The position numbers were made by a program, and so were the translations under genes. This document shows, piece by piece, positions 1-10,524 of a stretch of 64,000 nt of DNA. The stretch covers positions 5,828,001 to 5,892,000 of the forward strand of contig JAEVHH010000003.1 in the NCBI GenBank assembly GCA_017607445.1. Direction: 5' to 3'. Source of the DNA: Histoplasma ohiense. Lineage: Eukaryota > Ascomycota > Eurotiomycetes > Onygenales > Ajellomycetaceae. The notes under the pieces were generated by a model, which did no database searches, was not told where the DNA came from, and was given only the letters and a program-made list of their open reading frames with translations. The first letter of the stretch is position 1, and each line of letters opens with the position of its first letter.

Positions 1-2780
1 TGATAACTGTTTTATCTGACCATGCCAACCTCCAGCACTTCATGATAATGAAGCAGTTAAATGAATATCAGATTTGCTGAATGGAAATGCTCTCAGTGTT
101 CAATTTTGAAATAGAGCACTGTTCTGAAAAAAATAATCCCACAGATGCATCAAGTTGTTGCTCAAATTTTGTAAAACATACAGCTCTCTTGACAGAGCTC
201 TCTACTCTGCAAGAGAAGCTGTATAAGAGGATCTTTAAGTCACTAAAGACAAAAGAAAATACAAAATTAGATCAATGTGTCAAGATGATGTGAAAAGATT
301 CACAAGTTAATGAAAATTGTTGAGTGAAGAGATCTGTAGTCATCAATGACAACAATCTCTGCAGAATAAAGAACACATCTGTGGATGAGAACAAGATTGC
401 AGATGTTACAGAGTTAAATCTAGAGATTCTGATGCCACAGATTCTAGCTGTCAAGGTATTTGAGTCTGAGACAGTCTATCACAAAGAGATAGCTGAATCT
501 ATCATTGAACTCTTACTGCAGATTCAGAATAGAGACATCAGCATATCTGAACTTCACAGAAGACTAGAGATGAGTGATGCTAGTGTAGATAATCATTTGA
601 TCTGAGCAGTAGATAAAGATGATCTGCTCAGAAAAGATGATAAAGTCTACATACCACAAGACAAGACTGTAAGACATGAAATAATGAAAATGAACCACAA
701 TGATCCTCAAGATGGCCATTTTGGACATGACAAAACCATTGAAGCAATCAAACACAAGTACTTGTGGCATGGTATGAGTGATGAGATTGCAGAATATGTG
801 AGAACTTGCAATGTTTGTCAATGTGTCAAGATATCACAGCACAAGCCATACAGATTGCTACAACCACATTCAGTGCCAGATAAGAAATGACATACAATTA
901 GCATGGACTTTATTGAAGGCCTGTCAGATAATAAAAAGAGAAGTCAAATCTATAATACTATTGTTGTATTTGTTGATTTATTCATCAAATAAGCCATAAT
1001 TGTGCCCACATCTTCAGAGCTAGATGCAGAAGAACTTGTGGATATTATTGTATGAAGAATTGCAAAGAACTTTGATCTATCTGTGAACATTATTAACAAT
1101 CAAGATTCATTAATAAATAGCAAGTTTTGATCAACATTGTGTTATCTGCTTCATATTCAACAAAAATTATCGACAGCATTCCACTCACAAACCAATGATC
1201 AGACAGAATGATTGAATCAGATGTTACAGGGTTAAATCTAGAGATTCTGATGCCACAGATTCTAGCTGTCAAGGTATTTGAGTCTGAGACAGTCTATCAC
1301 AAAGAGATAGCTGAATCTATCATTGAACTCTTACTGCAGATTCAGAATAGAGACACCAGCATGTCTGAACTTCACAGAAGACTAGAGATGAGTGATGCTA
1401 GTGTAGATAATCATTTGATCTGAGCAGTAGATAAAGATGGTCTGCTCAGAAAAGATGATAAAGTCTACATATCACAAGACAAAGCTGTAAGACATGAAAT
1501 AATGAAAATGAACCACAATGATTCTCAAGATGGCCATTTTGGACATGACAAAATCATTGAAGCAATCAAACACAAGTACTTGTGGCATGGTATGAGTGAT
1601 GAGATTGCAGAATATGTGAGAACTTGCAATGTTTGTCAATGTGTCAAGATACCACAGCACAAGCCATACAGATTGCTACAACCACATTCAGTGTCAGATA
1701 AGAAATGGCATACAATTAGCATGGACTTTATTGAAGGCCTGTCAGATAATAAAAAGAGAAGTCAAATCTATAATACTATTGTTGTATTTGTTGATTTATT
1801 CACCAAATAAGCCATAATTGTGCCCACATCTTCAGAGCTAGATGCAGAAGAACTTGTGGATATTATTGTATGAAGGATTGCAAAGAACTTTGATCTATCT
1901 GTGAACATTATTAACAATCAAGATTCATTAATAAATAGCAAGTTTTGATCAACATTGTGTTATCTGCTTCATATTCAACAAAAATTATCGACAGCATTCC
2001 ACTCACAAACCAATGATCAGACAGAATGATTGAATCAGATGATTGAACATTATCTTCACACATATTGCAGCTATCAGCAAGATAATTGAATAGAATGGAT
2101 TCCTCTGACACAATGAGCATATAACAACACCTTCCACACATCAATAAAAATGACATTATCTGAAGCAATGATCAGCTGATCAACTGAACTTTGCATAGAC
2201 ATGAAGTCCCCAAGCACAAGCATGTCAAAATCAGCAATGGAACAAGTGAAATGAATGAAGCAAGCAGAGAACAAAATCTGAGAATGTCTGAAAGCTGTCA
2301 AAGCAGCTGAGAAAAAGTATTATGATCAGTGTCATATATCAAAAAACTTTAAGATAGAGGACTGAGTAATGCTGTGTACAAAAAATATATTCATCTTGTG
2401 ATTCTCATTCAAACTAGATCATTGATTTTTGAGTCTCTTTCAAATAATTGATATCTGTGGTATGCAGGTGTACAAACTGAAACTCACACTGTAATATAAA
2501 GAAATTCATTCCATATTTCATGTTTCCCTTCTTGAATCATATCACACATGCGACAGACAAATCCTGCAAGCAGAATTGATAATTATAGACATGCAAAAGA
2601 AATGAGAAGTTGAAGCTATATTAGACAAATATCAGTACTGCAGTCAAACACAATATCTTGTCAAATGAAAAGATTGTACAGACACAGATAATTCTTGAGA
2701 ACTCAAGGAAAACTTGATGAACAGTCAGAAATACTTGAAACAGTTTAATAAAATCTATCAGAAGTCAGTCAGTAACTGAA
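1..2780 (+). pseudogene. Family I pol, RNase H-integrase-chromodomain part (broken)
   Basis: Conceptual translation starts with the RNase H segment SDHANLQ... and runs into the integrase HHCC zinc-binding domain near 670-850 (GHFGHDK..., then CNVCQ) and the integrase core beginning ISMDFIEGL near 897. The integrase C-terminal part lies near 2260-2560, and a chromodomain near 2590-2740 reads about VEAILDKYQYC ... YLVKWKD. In-frame TGA and TAA codons are scattered throughout, many at positions where the related copies have Trp, Arg or Gln. An 818-bp internal duplication (400-2035) repeats the H2C2 and core region, so the reading frame could not encode a normal pol even without the stops. Confidence 0.88.
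400..2035 (+). repeat. 818-bp direct tandem duplication inside family I integrase
   Basis: Bases 400-1217 are repeated at 1218-2035 at a constant offset of 818 with no indels. Both units begin at the 6-base word cagatg, which is also present where the second unit ends (2036-2041), so the duplication has 6-bp microhomology at the junction. I count about 14 differences, all transitions. Several stop codons are shared by the two units, for example TGA after DNHLI at 603 and 1421, so mutation had begun before the duplication and continued after it. Confidence 0.93.
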
Positions 2781-2813
2781 AATGAAGAAGATGATGATAA
2801 CTGCTGGATATAT

Positions 2814-3964
2814 TTATTTCACTCAGAGATTAAAAAACAGATCTGTCTCAGCTTGATCAGTGTCATTTGAGAAATTGTCATCAAAACAAATCTGCTTATT
2901 ATCTCAGATTTCCTCAACTGATGAAGCACAATGTTTCAATGATGACTTGAAAGCTGCAACTGATGATGTAATCACTGAGATCTCATCAATCACTGTTTCA
3001 GCTGAAGCTTCAGAAGAATCATCTCATTGAATCTTCTGAATCTTCACAGCAAAGAATCTAATCATCACAGTCACAGTGCTCTGCAAAATGTTAACATTCA
3101 AAGTGTCTGCATCAGTGACAATTAAATCCTCAGCAGTGTTGATAACTGTCTGAGTCAATTCAATGGCATCTGCTGACATCTAATAGAAAGTTAATATTAT
3201 ATACTGTAAAAACATCTGTTTTGAATAATAACTTACTGAAACACAGACATGCTTCATCATCAAGCAGTGCTTGCATTTTTTGCATTGACTCTCAGCAGAC
3301 TCACAATGATGGTGAGGAGATGTTGTCAAATGTTGAATACAATGATAGCAATATGCTGCTGTATTTCTTTCTAACACTTCAACAGAACTGTCTGCTTTCT
3401 CATCTTTGTCTACATTATCAGCCAACTCAAATAACATACCAAGATCTTGGCTCAGTGAGAATGACACTGATGTAATAGCAGAATGTGAAAATGCACTTTC
3501 TGAAACACTGCTATGATTGAATATCATATTCTGCTGTGACAACAGATTATCAGAGTTCATATAGAATTCTAGAACTTCATCTGCATTCTTGTAGATCTGC
3601 ATATCAAGTACAAACCTTGCAACAGCAGTTTGATATGTGGCAAATCTCTCATTCAGAACTTTGTTGAAGAGCAGCATCTTATGAAATTCATTGATCAAAA
3701 ATTGACTGATTTTGTGAAAGCACTCAGACATCTATAACTCATTAGTACTCTTAACAATCTCAGTTTAAGAAAACTTATGACAGCATAACTTCTATTTGAT
3801 ATATGACAGATGTGACAGTGTGTCTGTTCATTGTTCACAAAGCAAGAATATACTGGAGGGTTCTGCAATCTCTTCAGACAACCCAAGCAAATGCTCTCAA
3901 TGACAGACAGCATATCACTCTTTATAGACTCTGAATCAGCAATGAAAACAGCTGGTTCTGACAT
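2814..3964 (-). pseudogene. Antisense Cys6 gene of family I, copy 1
   Basis: Minus-strand three-exon gene: exon 1 starts at 3964, exon 2 is 3237-3731 (495 nt) and exon 3 is 2814-3179 (366 nt). Exon 1 ends with a cysteine module CX2CX11CX8CX2CX6(C), whose last Cys is Tyr here. Exon 2 ends with a second, complete module of the form CX2CX11CX9CX2CX6C. The intron after exon 2 keeps GTAAGT and TTAG, but the donor after exon 1 is mutated (ATAAGT). The protein family is unknown to me; zinc binding is inferred from cysteine spacing alone. The gene faces pol tail to tail. Confidence 0.8.
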
Positions 3965-4490
3965 TCTATCATAACTTTAATTAGTATCAAGACCTTATTC
4001 AAAGAAGAAGGAAAAGCAAAAGCAACAAAAAAGAAAGACAGATGTTGAAGATTGAAATCAATATTGCAATGATGATCAAAGAAATTGCAACAACACAAAA
4101 CTCAACTCAAAATGAAAAATGCAACCACACAATCAAAACTTTGAATTTCACAATAAAAATTGCATAGAAAGATACAGTGTACTTTGTTTGATAAATTGAT
4201 GTATTCTTTTTTAATAAAAAATTGTTAGTGGTGATGTTGATGATGATATTTGATGGAGTGCAATTTTTGGTGTAGAAGTCAAAGAAAAGAAGTCAGAAGT
4301 TGTGTCTAAATTGTGATTGAACTGCAATGACACTGAAGATGGAAAAATGTTCTTCTGAAACAGCAACATTTTGAAATTAATCTCAACAATTAATTCAATC
4401 TGATTCTGTGAACTCTATACAATATTAACCACACAGCACATGTTATGAACTTCACACATTGCAGTAAGAAGCTCTGAGGACCAGGTCTTT

Positions 4491-4506
4491 GAAGAAGAGA
4501 GATAAT
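4491..4506 (+). other. Polypurine tract of family I copy 1
   Basis: A purine-rich stretch (gaagaagagagataat) directly abuts the 3' LTR at 4507. This is the expected position of the plus-strand primer of an LTR retrotransposon. The same tract precedes the LTRs at 6851 and, inverted, at 15440, which fixes LTR orientation. Confidence 0.75.
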
Positions 4507-4777
4507 TGTAATAGATGCAATGAAGATATCTATATTAGAAAATAACTATGTGGTGATAGAAGAACACAGAACATGTCAGAATTAATGAAAAGGGATATAG
4601 CATATAGCATCATAGACAGCTGTAGTGCATGGTGATCATCTATATAATGCTCGCTGATATCCATAGATATTAGAAGATCAGTGATTAGCTTTGAATAATA
4701 GAGATTGCTACCTTCTTAACATTCTACGTGTGTACTTCACACTACTCTCATAATTATACCTACAACCATCTCTTACA
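4507..4777 (+). repeat. Family I LTR (271 bp)
   Basis: It begins TGTAATAGATGC, ends CATCTCTTACA, and has TGTAA/TTACA inverted termini. Three other copies (6851-7121, 15170-15440, 27705-27975) have exactly the same length. Position 174 of the LTR holds agtgattag, the proposed 5' end of the self-priming RNA. Confidence 0.92.
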
Positions 4778-5156
4778 CTCTTTCAAATAATTGATATCCA
4801 CAGTATGCAGATGTACAAACTGAAACTTATACTATAATATAAAGAAATTCATTCTGTATTCCATGTTTCTCTTCTTGAATCTTATCACATGCACAATGGA
4901 CAAATTCTGTAAGCAGAATTGATAATTATAGATGCACAAGAGAAATGAAAAGTTGAAGCTATATTAGACAAGTATCAATACTGCAGTCAAACACAATATC
5001 TTGTCAAATGAAAAGATTGTACAGACACAGATAATTCTTGAGAATCTGAGGAAAACTTGATAAACAGTCAGAAATACTTGAAACAGTTTAATAAAATCTA
5101 TCAAAAGTCAGTCAGTAAATGAAAATGAAGAAGATGATGATGACTGCTGAATATAT
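4778..5156 (+). pseudogene. Family I pol C-terminal fragment with chromodomain
   Basis: Second unit of the 2.34-kb duplication. Translation repeats the integrase tail and the chromodomain (EAILDKYQYC..., YLVKWKDC) seen at 2435-2780, again with stops. It follows an LTR directly, without gag or reverse transcriptase. Confidence 0.82.
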
Positions 5157-6307
5157 TTATTTTATTCAGAAATTAAAAAACAGATCTGTCTCAGCTTGAT
5201 CAGTGTTATTTAAGAAATTGTCATCAAGACAAATCTGCTTATTATTCTGAATTTTCTCAACTGATGAAGCATGACATTTCAATGATGACTTGAGAGCTGC
5301 AACTGATGATGTAATCACTGAAATCTTATCAATCATCATTTCAGCTGAAGTCTCAGAAGAACTGTTTTGTTGAATCTTTCAGATCTTCACAGCAAAGAAT
5401 TTAATCACTGCAGTCACAGCACTCTGCAAAATGTTAATATTTGAAGTGTTCACATCAGTGATAATTAGATTCTCAGCAGTGTTGATAACTGTCTGAGTCA
5501 ATTCAACAGCATTCACTGACATCTAATAGAAAGTTAATATTATATACTGTAAAAACATCTGTTTTGAATAATAACTTACTGAAATGTAGATGTGCTTTGT
5601 CACTGAGCAGTGCTTGCATTTTTTGTGTTGACTCTCAGCAGACTCACAATGATGATGAAGAGATGTTGTCAAATGTTGAATACAATGACAGCAATATGCT
5701 GCTGTATTTCTTTCTAACACTTCAATAAGACTGTCCACTTCCTCATCTTTGTCTACATTATTGATCAACTCAAATAACATACCAAGATCTTGACTCAGTG
5801 AGAATGACACTGATGTAATAGCAGAATATGAAAACACACTTTCTGCAACACTGCTATGATTGAATGCCACACTCTGCTGTGACAACAGATCATCAGAGTT
5901 TATATAGAATTCTAGAATCTCATCTACATTCTTGTAGATCTGCACATCAAATACAAATCTTGCAACAGCAGTTTGATATGTGGTAAATCTCTCATCTGAA
6001 ACTTTGTTGAAGAGCAGCATCTTATGAAATTCATTGATCAAAAATTGATTGATTTTGTGAAAGTGCTCAGACATCTATAATCTGTTAGTACTCATAACAA
6101 TCTCAGTTTAAGAAAACTTACATCAGCACAACTTTTATTTGATATATAGCAGATGTGACAGTGTGTCTGTTCATTGTTCACAAAACAAGAGTATACTGAG
6201 GGATTCTGCAATCTCTTCAGACAACCCAAGCAAATGCTCTCAATGACAGACAGTATATCACTCTTCATAGACTTTGAATCAGCAATGGAAACAGCTGGTT
6301 CTGACAT
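5157..6307 (-). pseudogene. Antisense Cys6 gene of family I, copy 2
   Basis: Same three-exon layout and exon lengths as copy 1, shifted by 2343 bases. The exon 1 cysteine module is complete here (CX2CX11CX8CX2CX6C). In the exon 2 module the last Cys is replaced by Tyr and one intervening Cys by His. Exon 2 has no internal stop. Intron 1 still has a GTAAGT donor and a TACTAA-like branch region. Differences from the other copies are nearly all transitions. Function unknown; by composition it is a Ser/Glu-rich protein with two putative metal-binding modules. Confidence 0.8.
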
Positions 6308-6850
6308 TCTATCATAACTTTAATCAGTATCAAGACCTTGTTCAAAGGAGAAGGAGAAGCAAAAGCAACAAGAAAGAAAAACAGATATTGAAGATTGAAA
6401 TCAATATTACAATATTGATCAAAGAGATTGCAACAACACAAAACTCAACTCAAAATGGAAAATACAACCATGCAATCAAAACTTTGAATTTTGCAATAAA
6501 AATTGCATAGAAGGATACAGTGTACTTTGTTTGATAAATTGATGTATTCTTTTTAAATAAAAAATTGTTGATGGTGATGATGGTGATGATTTTGTTAGAG
6601 TATGATTTTTTGATGTAAAAGTCAAAGAAAAGAGGTTCAGAAGTTGTGTCTAAATCATGATTGAACTGTAATGACATCAGAGATGGAAAAATGTTCTTCT
6701 GAAACAGCAACACTTTGAAATTAACTCTGACAATTAATTCAGCTCAATTCTGCAAACTTCATACAATATCAACCACACAGCATATATTATGAACTTTGCA
6801 TGTCACAGTAAGAAGCTCTGAGGACCAGGTCTTTGAAGAAGAAAGATAAT

Positions 6851-7121
6851 TGTAATAGATGCAATGAAGATATCTATATTAGAAAATAGCTATGTGGTGA
6901 TAGAAGAACACAGAACACATCAGAATTAATGAGAAGAAATATAGCACACAGCATTATAGATGGCTGTAGTACATGGTGGTTGTCTATATAATGCTCACTG
7001 ATATCTGTAGATATTAGAAGATCAGTGATTAGCTTTGAATAATAGAGATTGCTATCTTCTTAACATTCTATATGTGTACTTCACACTACTCTCATAATTA
7101 TACCTACAACCATCTCTTACA
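6851..7121 (+). repeat. Family I LTR (271 bp), end of tandem unit
   Basis: It begins TGTAATAGATGC and ends CATCTCTTACA, with the purine-rich tract gaagaagaaagataat directly upstream. Same length as the other family I LTRs. The following bases (7122 on) are family II integrase in the opposite orientation. Confidence 0.9.
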
Positions 7122-7740
7122 TGCAGATTCTCAGATCAGATAATTGTATTCTACTCATTTAATGAGATATTCATGACAGTGATGATTGATTCTATTGTCA
7201 AGAATTGCTTTGATTTCTCACTCAAATTTGTTGTCTTCTTCTACAATGACAGATGGCTGTCAATTGAAGATTCTCTGTAAGAGAAATGGATTCTCAGCTG
7301 TGGGTTGAAGCAGGTTCATATGAAAGACATCATGAATATCAGACAGAGTGTTGAGTTGATAATTGTGTGTGTCTAGCACTTTCTTCATCATATATTTGAT
7401 ATGATGATAATCTAGTGTATGTGAGAGATGATCTGTTCTTATATTCTTGAGATTCAGTCAGACTTTGTCTTCTATATAATATTGAGTCACAGAACTTCTT
7501 CTGATATTTATTTGATTCTCATAATTTTGCTGAGTGCTGATCATTGAAGCTTCTGCTTATTCATGAGCTTTCTTCAACTTATTCATAATATTCTCTGCTG
7601 TCTGTATGAAGCTGTGAGTATACACAGTTTCTCAGAGAGTCTCAGAGAAGTTCAGAATCTCTAAGTTGTATTTATATAGAAGAAAGAATGAGCTTACATC
7701 TATTTTGATAAAATCTCAACTGTTAATTGCAATCTCAGTA
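7122..7740 (-). pseudogene. Family II integrase C-terminus and chromodomain fragment
   Basis: Minus-strand sequence aligning by eye with 20150-20790 of the complete family II element: chromodomain near 7140-7270, then the integrase tail with the YHIEDK-like and TDHLSH-like segments. Stops are frequent. At about 7740 it switches abruptly to family III reverse transcriptase, so it is a rearranged fragment and its own LTR is missing. Confidence 0.8.
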
Positions 7741-10250
7741 TATATCCAACAAATCAGACAAGGCATTGTTAATGTATGCTTGAAATGTCACTGGAGTATT
7801 AGCTAGTTCAAATGATATAACTACATATTCAAAATGTTCATATCTCATTCTAAAGACTGTCTTTCAATGGTCTTTTGCCACTATAAGTATGTGGTGATAG
7901 GCATCTCAAAGATCCAGCTTAGTGAATACCTTGGCTTTTGAAAGCCTATCAAGTAATTCACTTATTAGAGGCAGAGGGTATCAGTTTTTGATGATGGTTC
8001 AATTTAATCCTCAATAGTCTACACAAAGACAGAGTCCATCATCTTTTTTGAGGATAAAGAGAATCAATACATCAGCTGGGCTACTGAACAGTTGTATCCA
8101 TTTTTTATCTAATGCATTTTTTAAATATTCTCTTAGAGCAGCTAACTCAGTTTCAAAGAGATTGTATATCAGCATAAAGAGAGATTGTGCATCAGGCTTG
8201 AAATCTATATGATGTTTCATCTTTTCTGATCTTTTCACACTTATAGCAGCTTCTTCTGAGAAGATATGCATGTATAGCATGACATAATTGAGTAGACTGA
8301 TTGACAAGTCTGAATATGCAGCTGAGAATACACATGAAGCATGCTTTGAGTCTTTTGAATATTCTGTAGATAATACTACAAGCATTTCTACTCTAGCTTC
8401 TGTGAGAACTTCAGCTAAGACATCTTGTTCAGAAATAATTTGAGACTGTTGTTCATCTTCAGAGCTTCTAAAGAAGAATTGTCCATCTGATCAATCTATA
8501 AGAGAATTTGTTTGTCTTAATCAAGAAAATTCTAATACAAGATTGTAGTCCTTCATCTTCATCATATAGAAGAAATGAGATGTCTGCTGTGCATTACTCT
8601 TGTGATCAGTGACAGTAGTTGCAATGTTATACTCTTCAAAGAAGTACATTATGCATCCATCAATTGACTTGATTATTTTGATTTTGCAGTGAGCAGCTTC
8701 TAGATTGTGATTCTTTGTCCAAAATTCATCAACACAGTTCACTTCTGATTCAGAGTCTACTAGTGCAAGCACTTTTTGCAGACTCTTAGATGTAGTGAGT
8801 TTCACTGTGACAGTGAAGCTTAAGACATTTTTGCATCAATTTTTCATATTTATGACTGTCATTGTGAGCTGAATGACATGTCTTAAGTGTTTTTTGAGTC
8901 CTTTGAGTTCTTTGTGTCTTTCATATCAGATTTCAAGTCAGACTTGGTGTTTTTGAATTTGTCTTTGAATCATTTGAAACATGAATCAATGGTATGTTCT
9001 GATTGCTTGCAATAACAGCAATATTTTGATTGAATGAAGTTATTGAACTTTGTAGTGTTATTTCATCTGTATTTGTTTTGTGATCTATTATCAGCATTAT
9101 TTCTGTTGTTAAAGCTTTGAGTGGGATTTTTGAAATTTGACTTCTCTTTAAGCTTTTTCTGTCTCTCTGACAGATTCAATTCTGTCATTGCAAGTTTATG
9201 TAGAGTGGCATCATAGCTTAACTCTTTCAATTTGATTGTATATTTGTTGAATTCTCAGTGAATGGAAGATAGAACTTTCATATAGAGGTGTGATTTCTGA
9301 TGATATTTGTTATAAGAATGCTGCAGACACTCTTCAATTGATTGTAAGTGCAAAGCAAATTGTTGAACTGTGTGATCTTCTTGTTGCTCTGTTTTTCAGT
9401 ACTGTCTATTGACATCTCAGAAACTTTTATCTGAATCAGTGACTTGACATTACATTCAACTAACAAATTCTTTCCATGATGACAAAGTCTGTATATCATG
9501 TGTATGTTGATATCAACATTGTTGCATCTTGACATTGAAATGAGTAACAGCTTCAATGATCTTTTGATGGTTGTGTTCATTGTAGTAATCAAGATCACTG
9601 ATATGAAAAGCAATAGCAGCTGTAACAAAGTTTTCAAATTCTTTCATGCTTTGATCTCAGAACTTTTTCATATCTCTCTGAGAAGAGTGATCACTCATGC
9701 TGAGATCTCAAAGTTCTAATTGTCAAAGTGATACTCAACTACATCTTCCACTGACAGTAGTCACAGCACTTTCCACTAAGATGTTGAGCATTTGTAGTGT
9801 GGCTTTCAATGATCTGAGAATACTGATGATATTATCACAGTTATCATTCACACTAGTTGCATCTCTACTGTGGTTTGGATGTGCTTCTAGCATATTTCAG
9901 ATGACTGGAATTGTTTCATTCAATTCTTATAGTAAAGTGTCACACTGCTGTTGAAGTTCTCACAATTCTTTCTCAGTCTGTAATTTTTTGATTCTTCTGA
10001 CCACAGCTATCTTCTCAGTCTCAATTGCATTGAGATCTTCAGAAGAGATATTCTCTTCTGAACTATGTTCAGAGTCTGATTCCATAGAGAAAGATAATGT
10101 TTGTTGCACACTTTCAGTGGCAGAAGTGTGTGTTTCACAGTTTTCTTCCATGATGTTTGTTGCTTTGAGTTTGACAGTAGCACAAGTATGATGGATGCTG
10201 CAGATAGAGGCTATGACTATTACTCAATGAACTGTCTCTCAAAGATTGAG
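7741..10250 (-). pseudogene. Family III gag-protease-RT (broken)
   Basis: Gag begins near 10250 with a Ser/Glu-rich segment and ends with a CCHC zinc knuckle near 8990-9030 (CX2CX4HX4C, CYCKQSEHTIDSC). The protease site is recognisable as LVDSESEVN near 8750, where the usual DSG/DTG glycine is Glu. RT shows LCLCVDY near 8015 and DAYHHI, but stops before the YxDD motif. Stops are mostly TGA. Confidence 0.82.
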
Positions 10251-10261
10251 CAATTAGAAAC

Positions 10262-10524
10262 TGTGAGATGTAGTGACAGTGTGAAGAGTAACAGTAGAAG
10301 ATAGTTTATAGCATAACAGAGATAATAGTAATATATTGTAGAGTGTAATATAGTAGCATAATGTAGTGTAGCTAATCACTAAGGAAGAAAAGAAAGAGAA
10401 AGAAGATGTGTGAAATACATACATTGATATATATATACATATAGAAATAGCGGTAGCGAGAGTATAATGGAAAGAGGTAAGAATAAGCGAAGATAATAAG
10501 GAAATAATAAACGAGTGCATTACA
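10262..10524 (-). repeat. Family III LTR (263 bp)
   Basis: On the plus strand it reads TGTGAGATGTAG ... GTGCATTACA. It is shorter than the 278-bp LTRs of the complete copy, partly because a GTAGT-type microsatellite inside it has fewer units. The adjoining base stretch outside the LTR (tgagcaattagaaa) is the putative primer-binding region. Confidence 0.88.

Larger units (their letters stand above)
1..4777 (+). mobile_element. Ty3/gypsy chromovirus, family I copy 1 (3' part)
   Basis: The window opens inside an element that runs to the end of a 271-bp LTR at 4777. In order it shows the RNase H part of pol, integrase, a chromodomain, an antisense intron-containing gene (2814-3964), a purine-rich tract and the 3' LTR. 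The 5' part lies outside the window. Pol carries many in-frame stops, so the copy is dead. The same order on the opposite strand in the complete copy at 15170-27975 shows that the antisense gene belongs to the element and is not a chance neighbour. Confidence 0.88.
2435..7121 (+). repeat. 2.34-kb tandem duplication: pol end, antisense gene and LTR
   Basis: The segment 2435-4777 is repeated at 4778-7121 at an offset of 2343-2344 bases. Each unit holds the last part of pol with the chromodomain, the antisense Cys6 gene, the purine-rich tract and a 271-bp LTR. The junction joins the exact terminal base of the LTR (4777) to an internal pol sequence beginning ctctttcaaat. The second unit therefore looks like an LTR-bounded mini-element, but it lacks gag, protease and reverse transcriptase. 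Confidence 0.9.
7741..10524 (-). mobile_element. Ty3/gypsy family III copy 1, 5' half (truncated)
   Basis: Minus-strand element with a 5' LTR at 10262-10524, gag at about 8820-10250, protease at about 8521-8805 and the N-terminal half of reverse transcriptase at 7741-8420. It ends abruptly in RT and is fused to family II integrase; integrase, the antisense gene and the 3' LTR are absent. It matches the complete family III element at 41377-48860 over its whole length. Confidence 0.85.
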
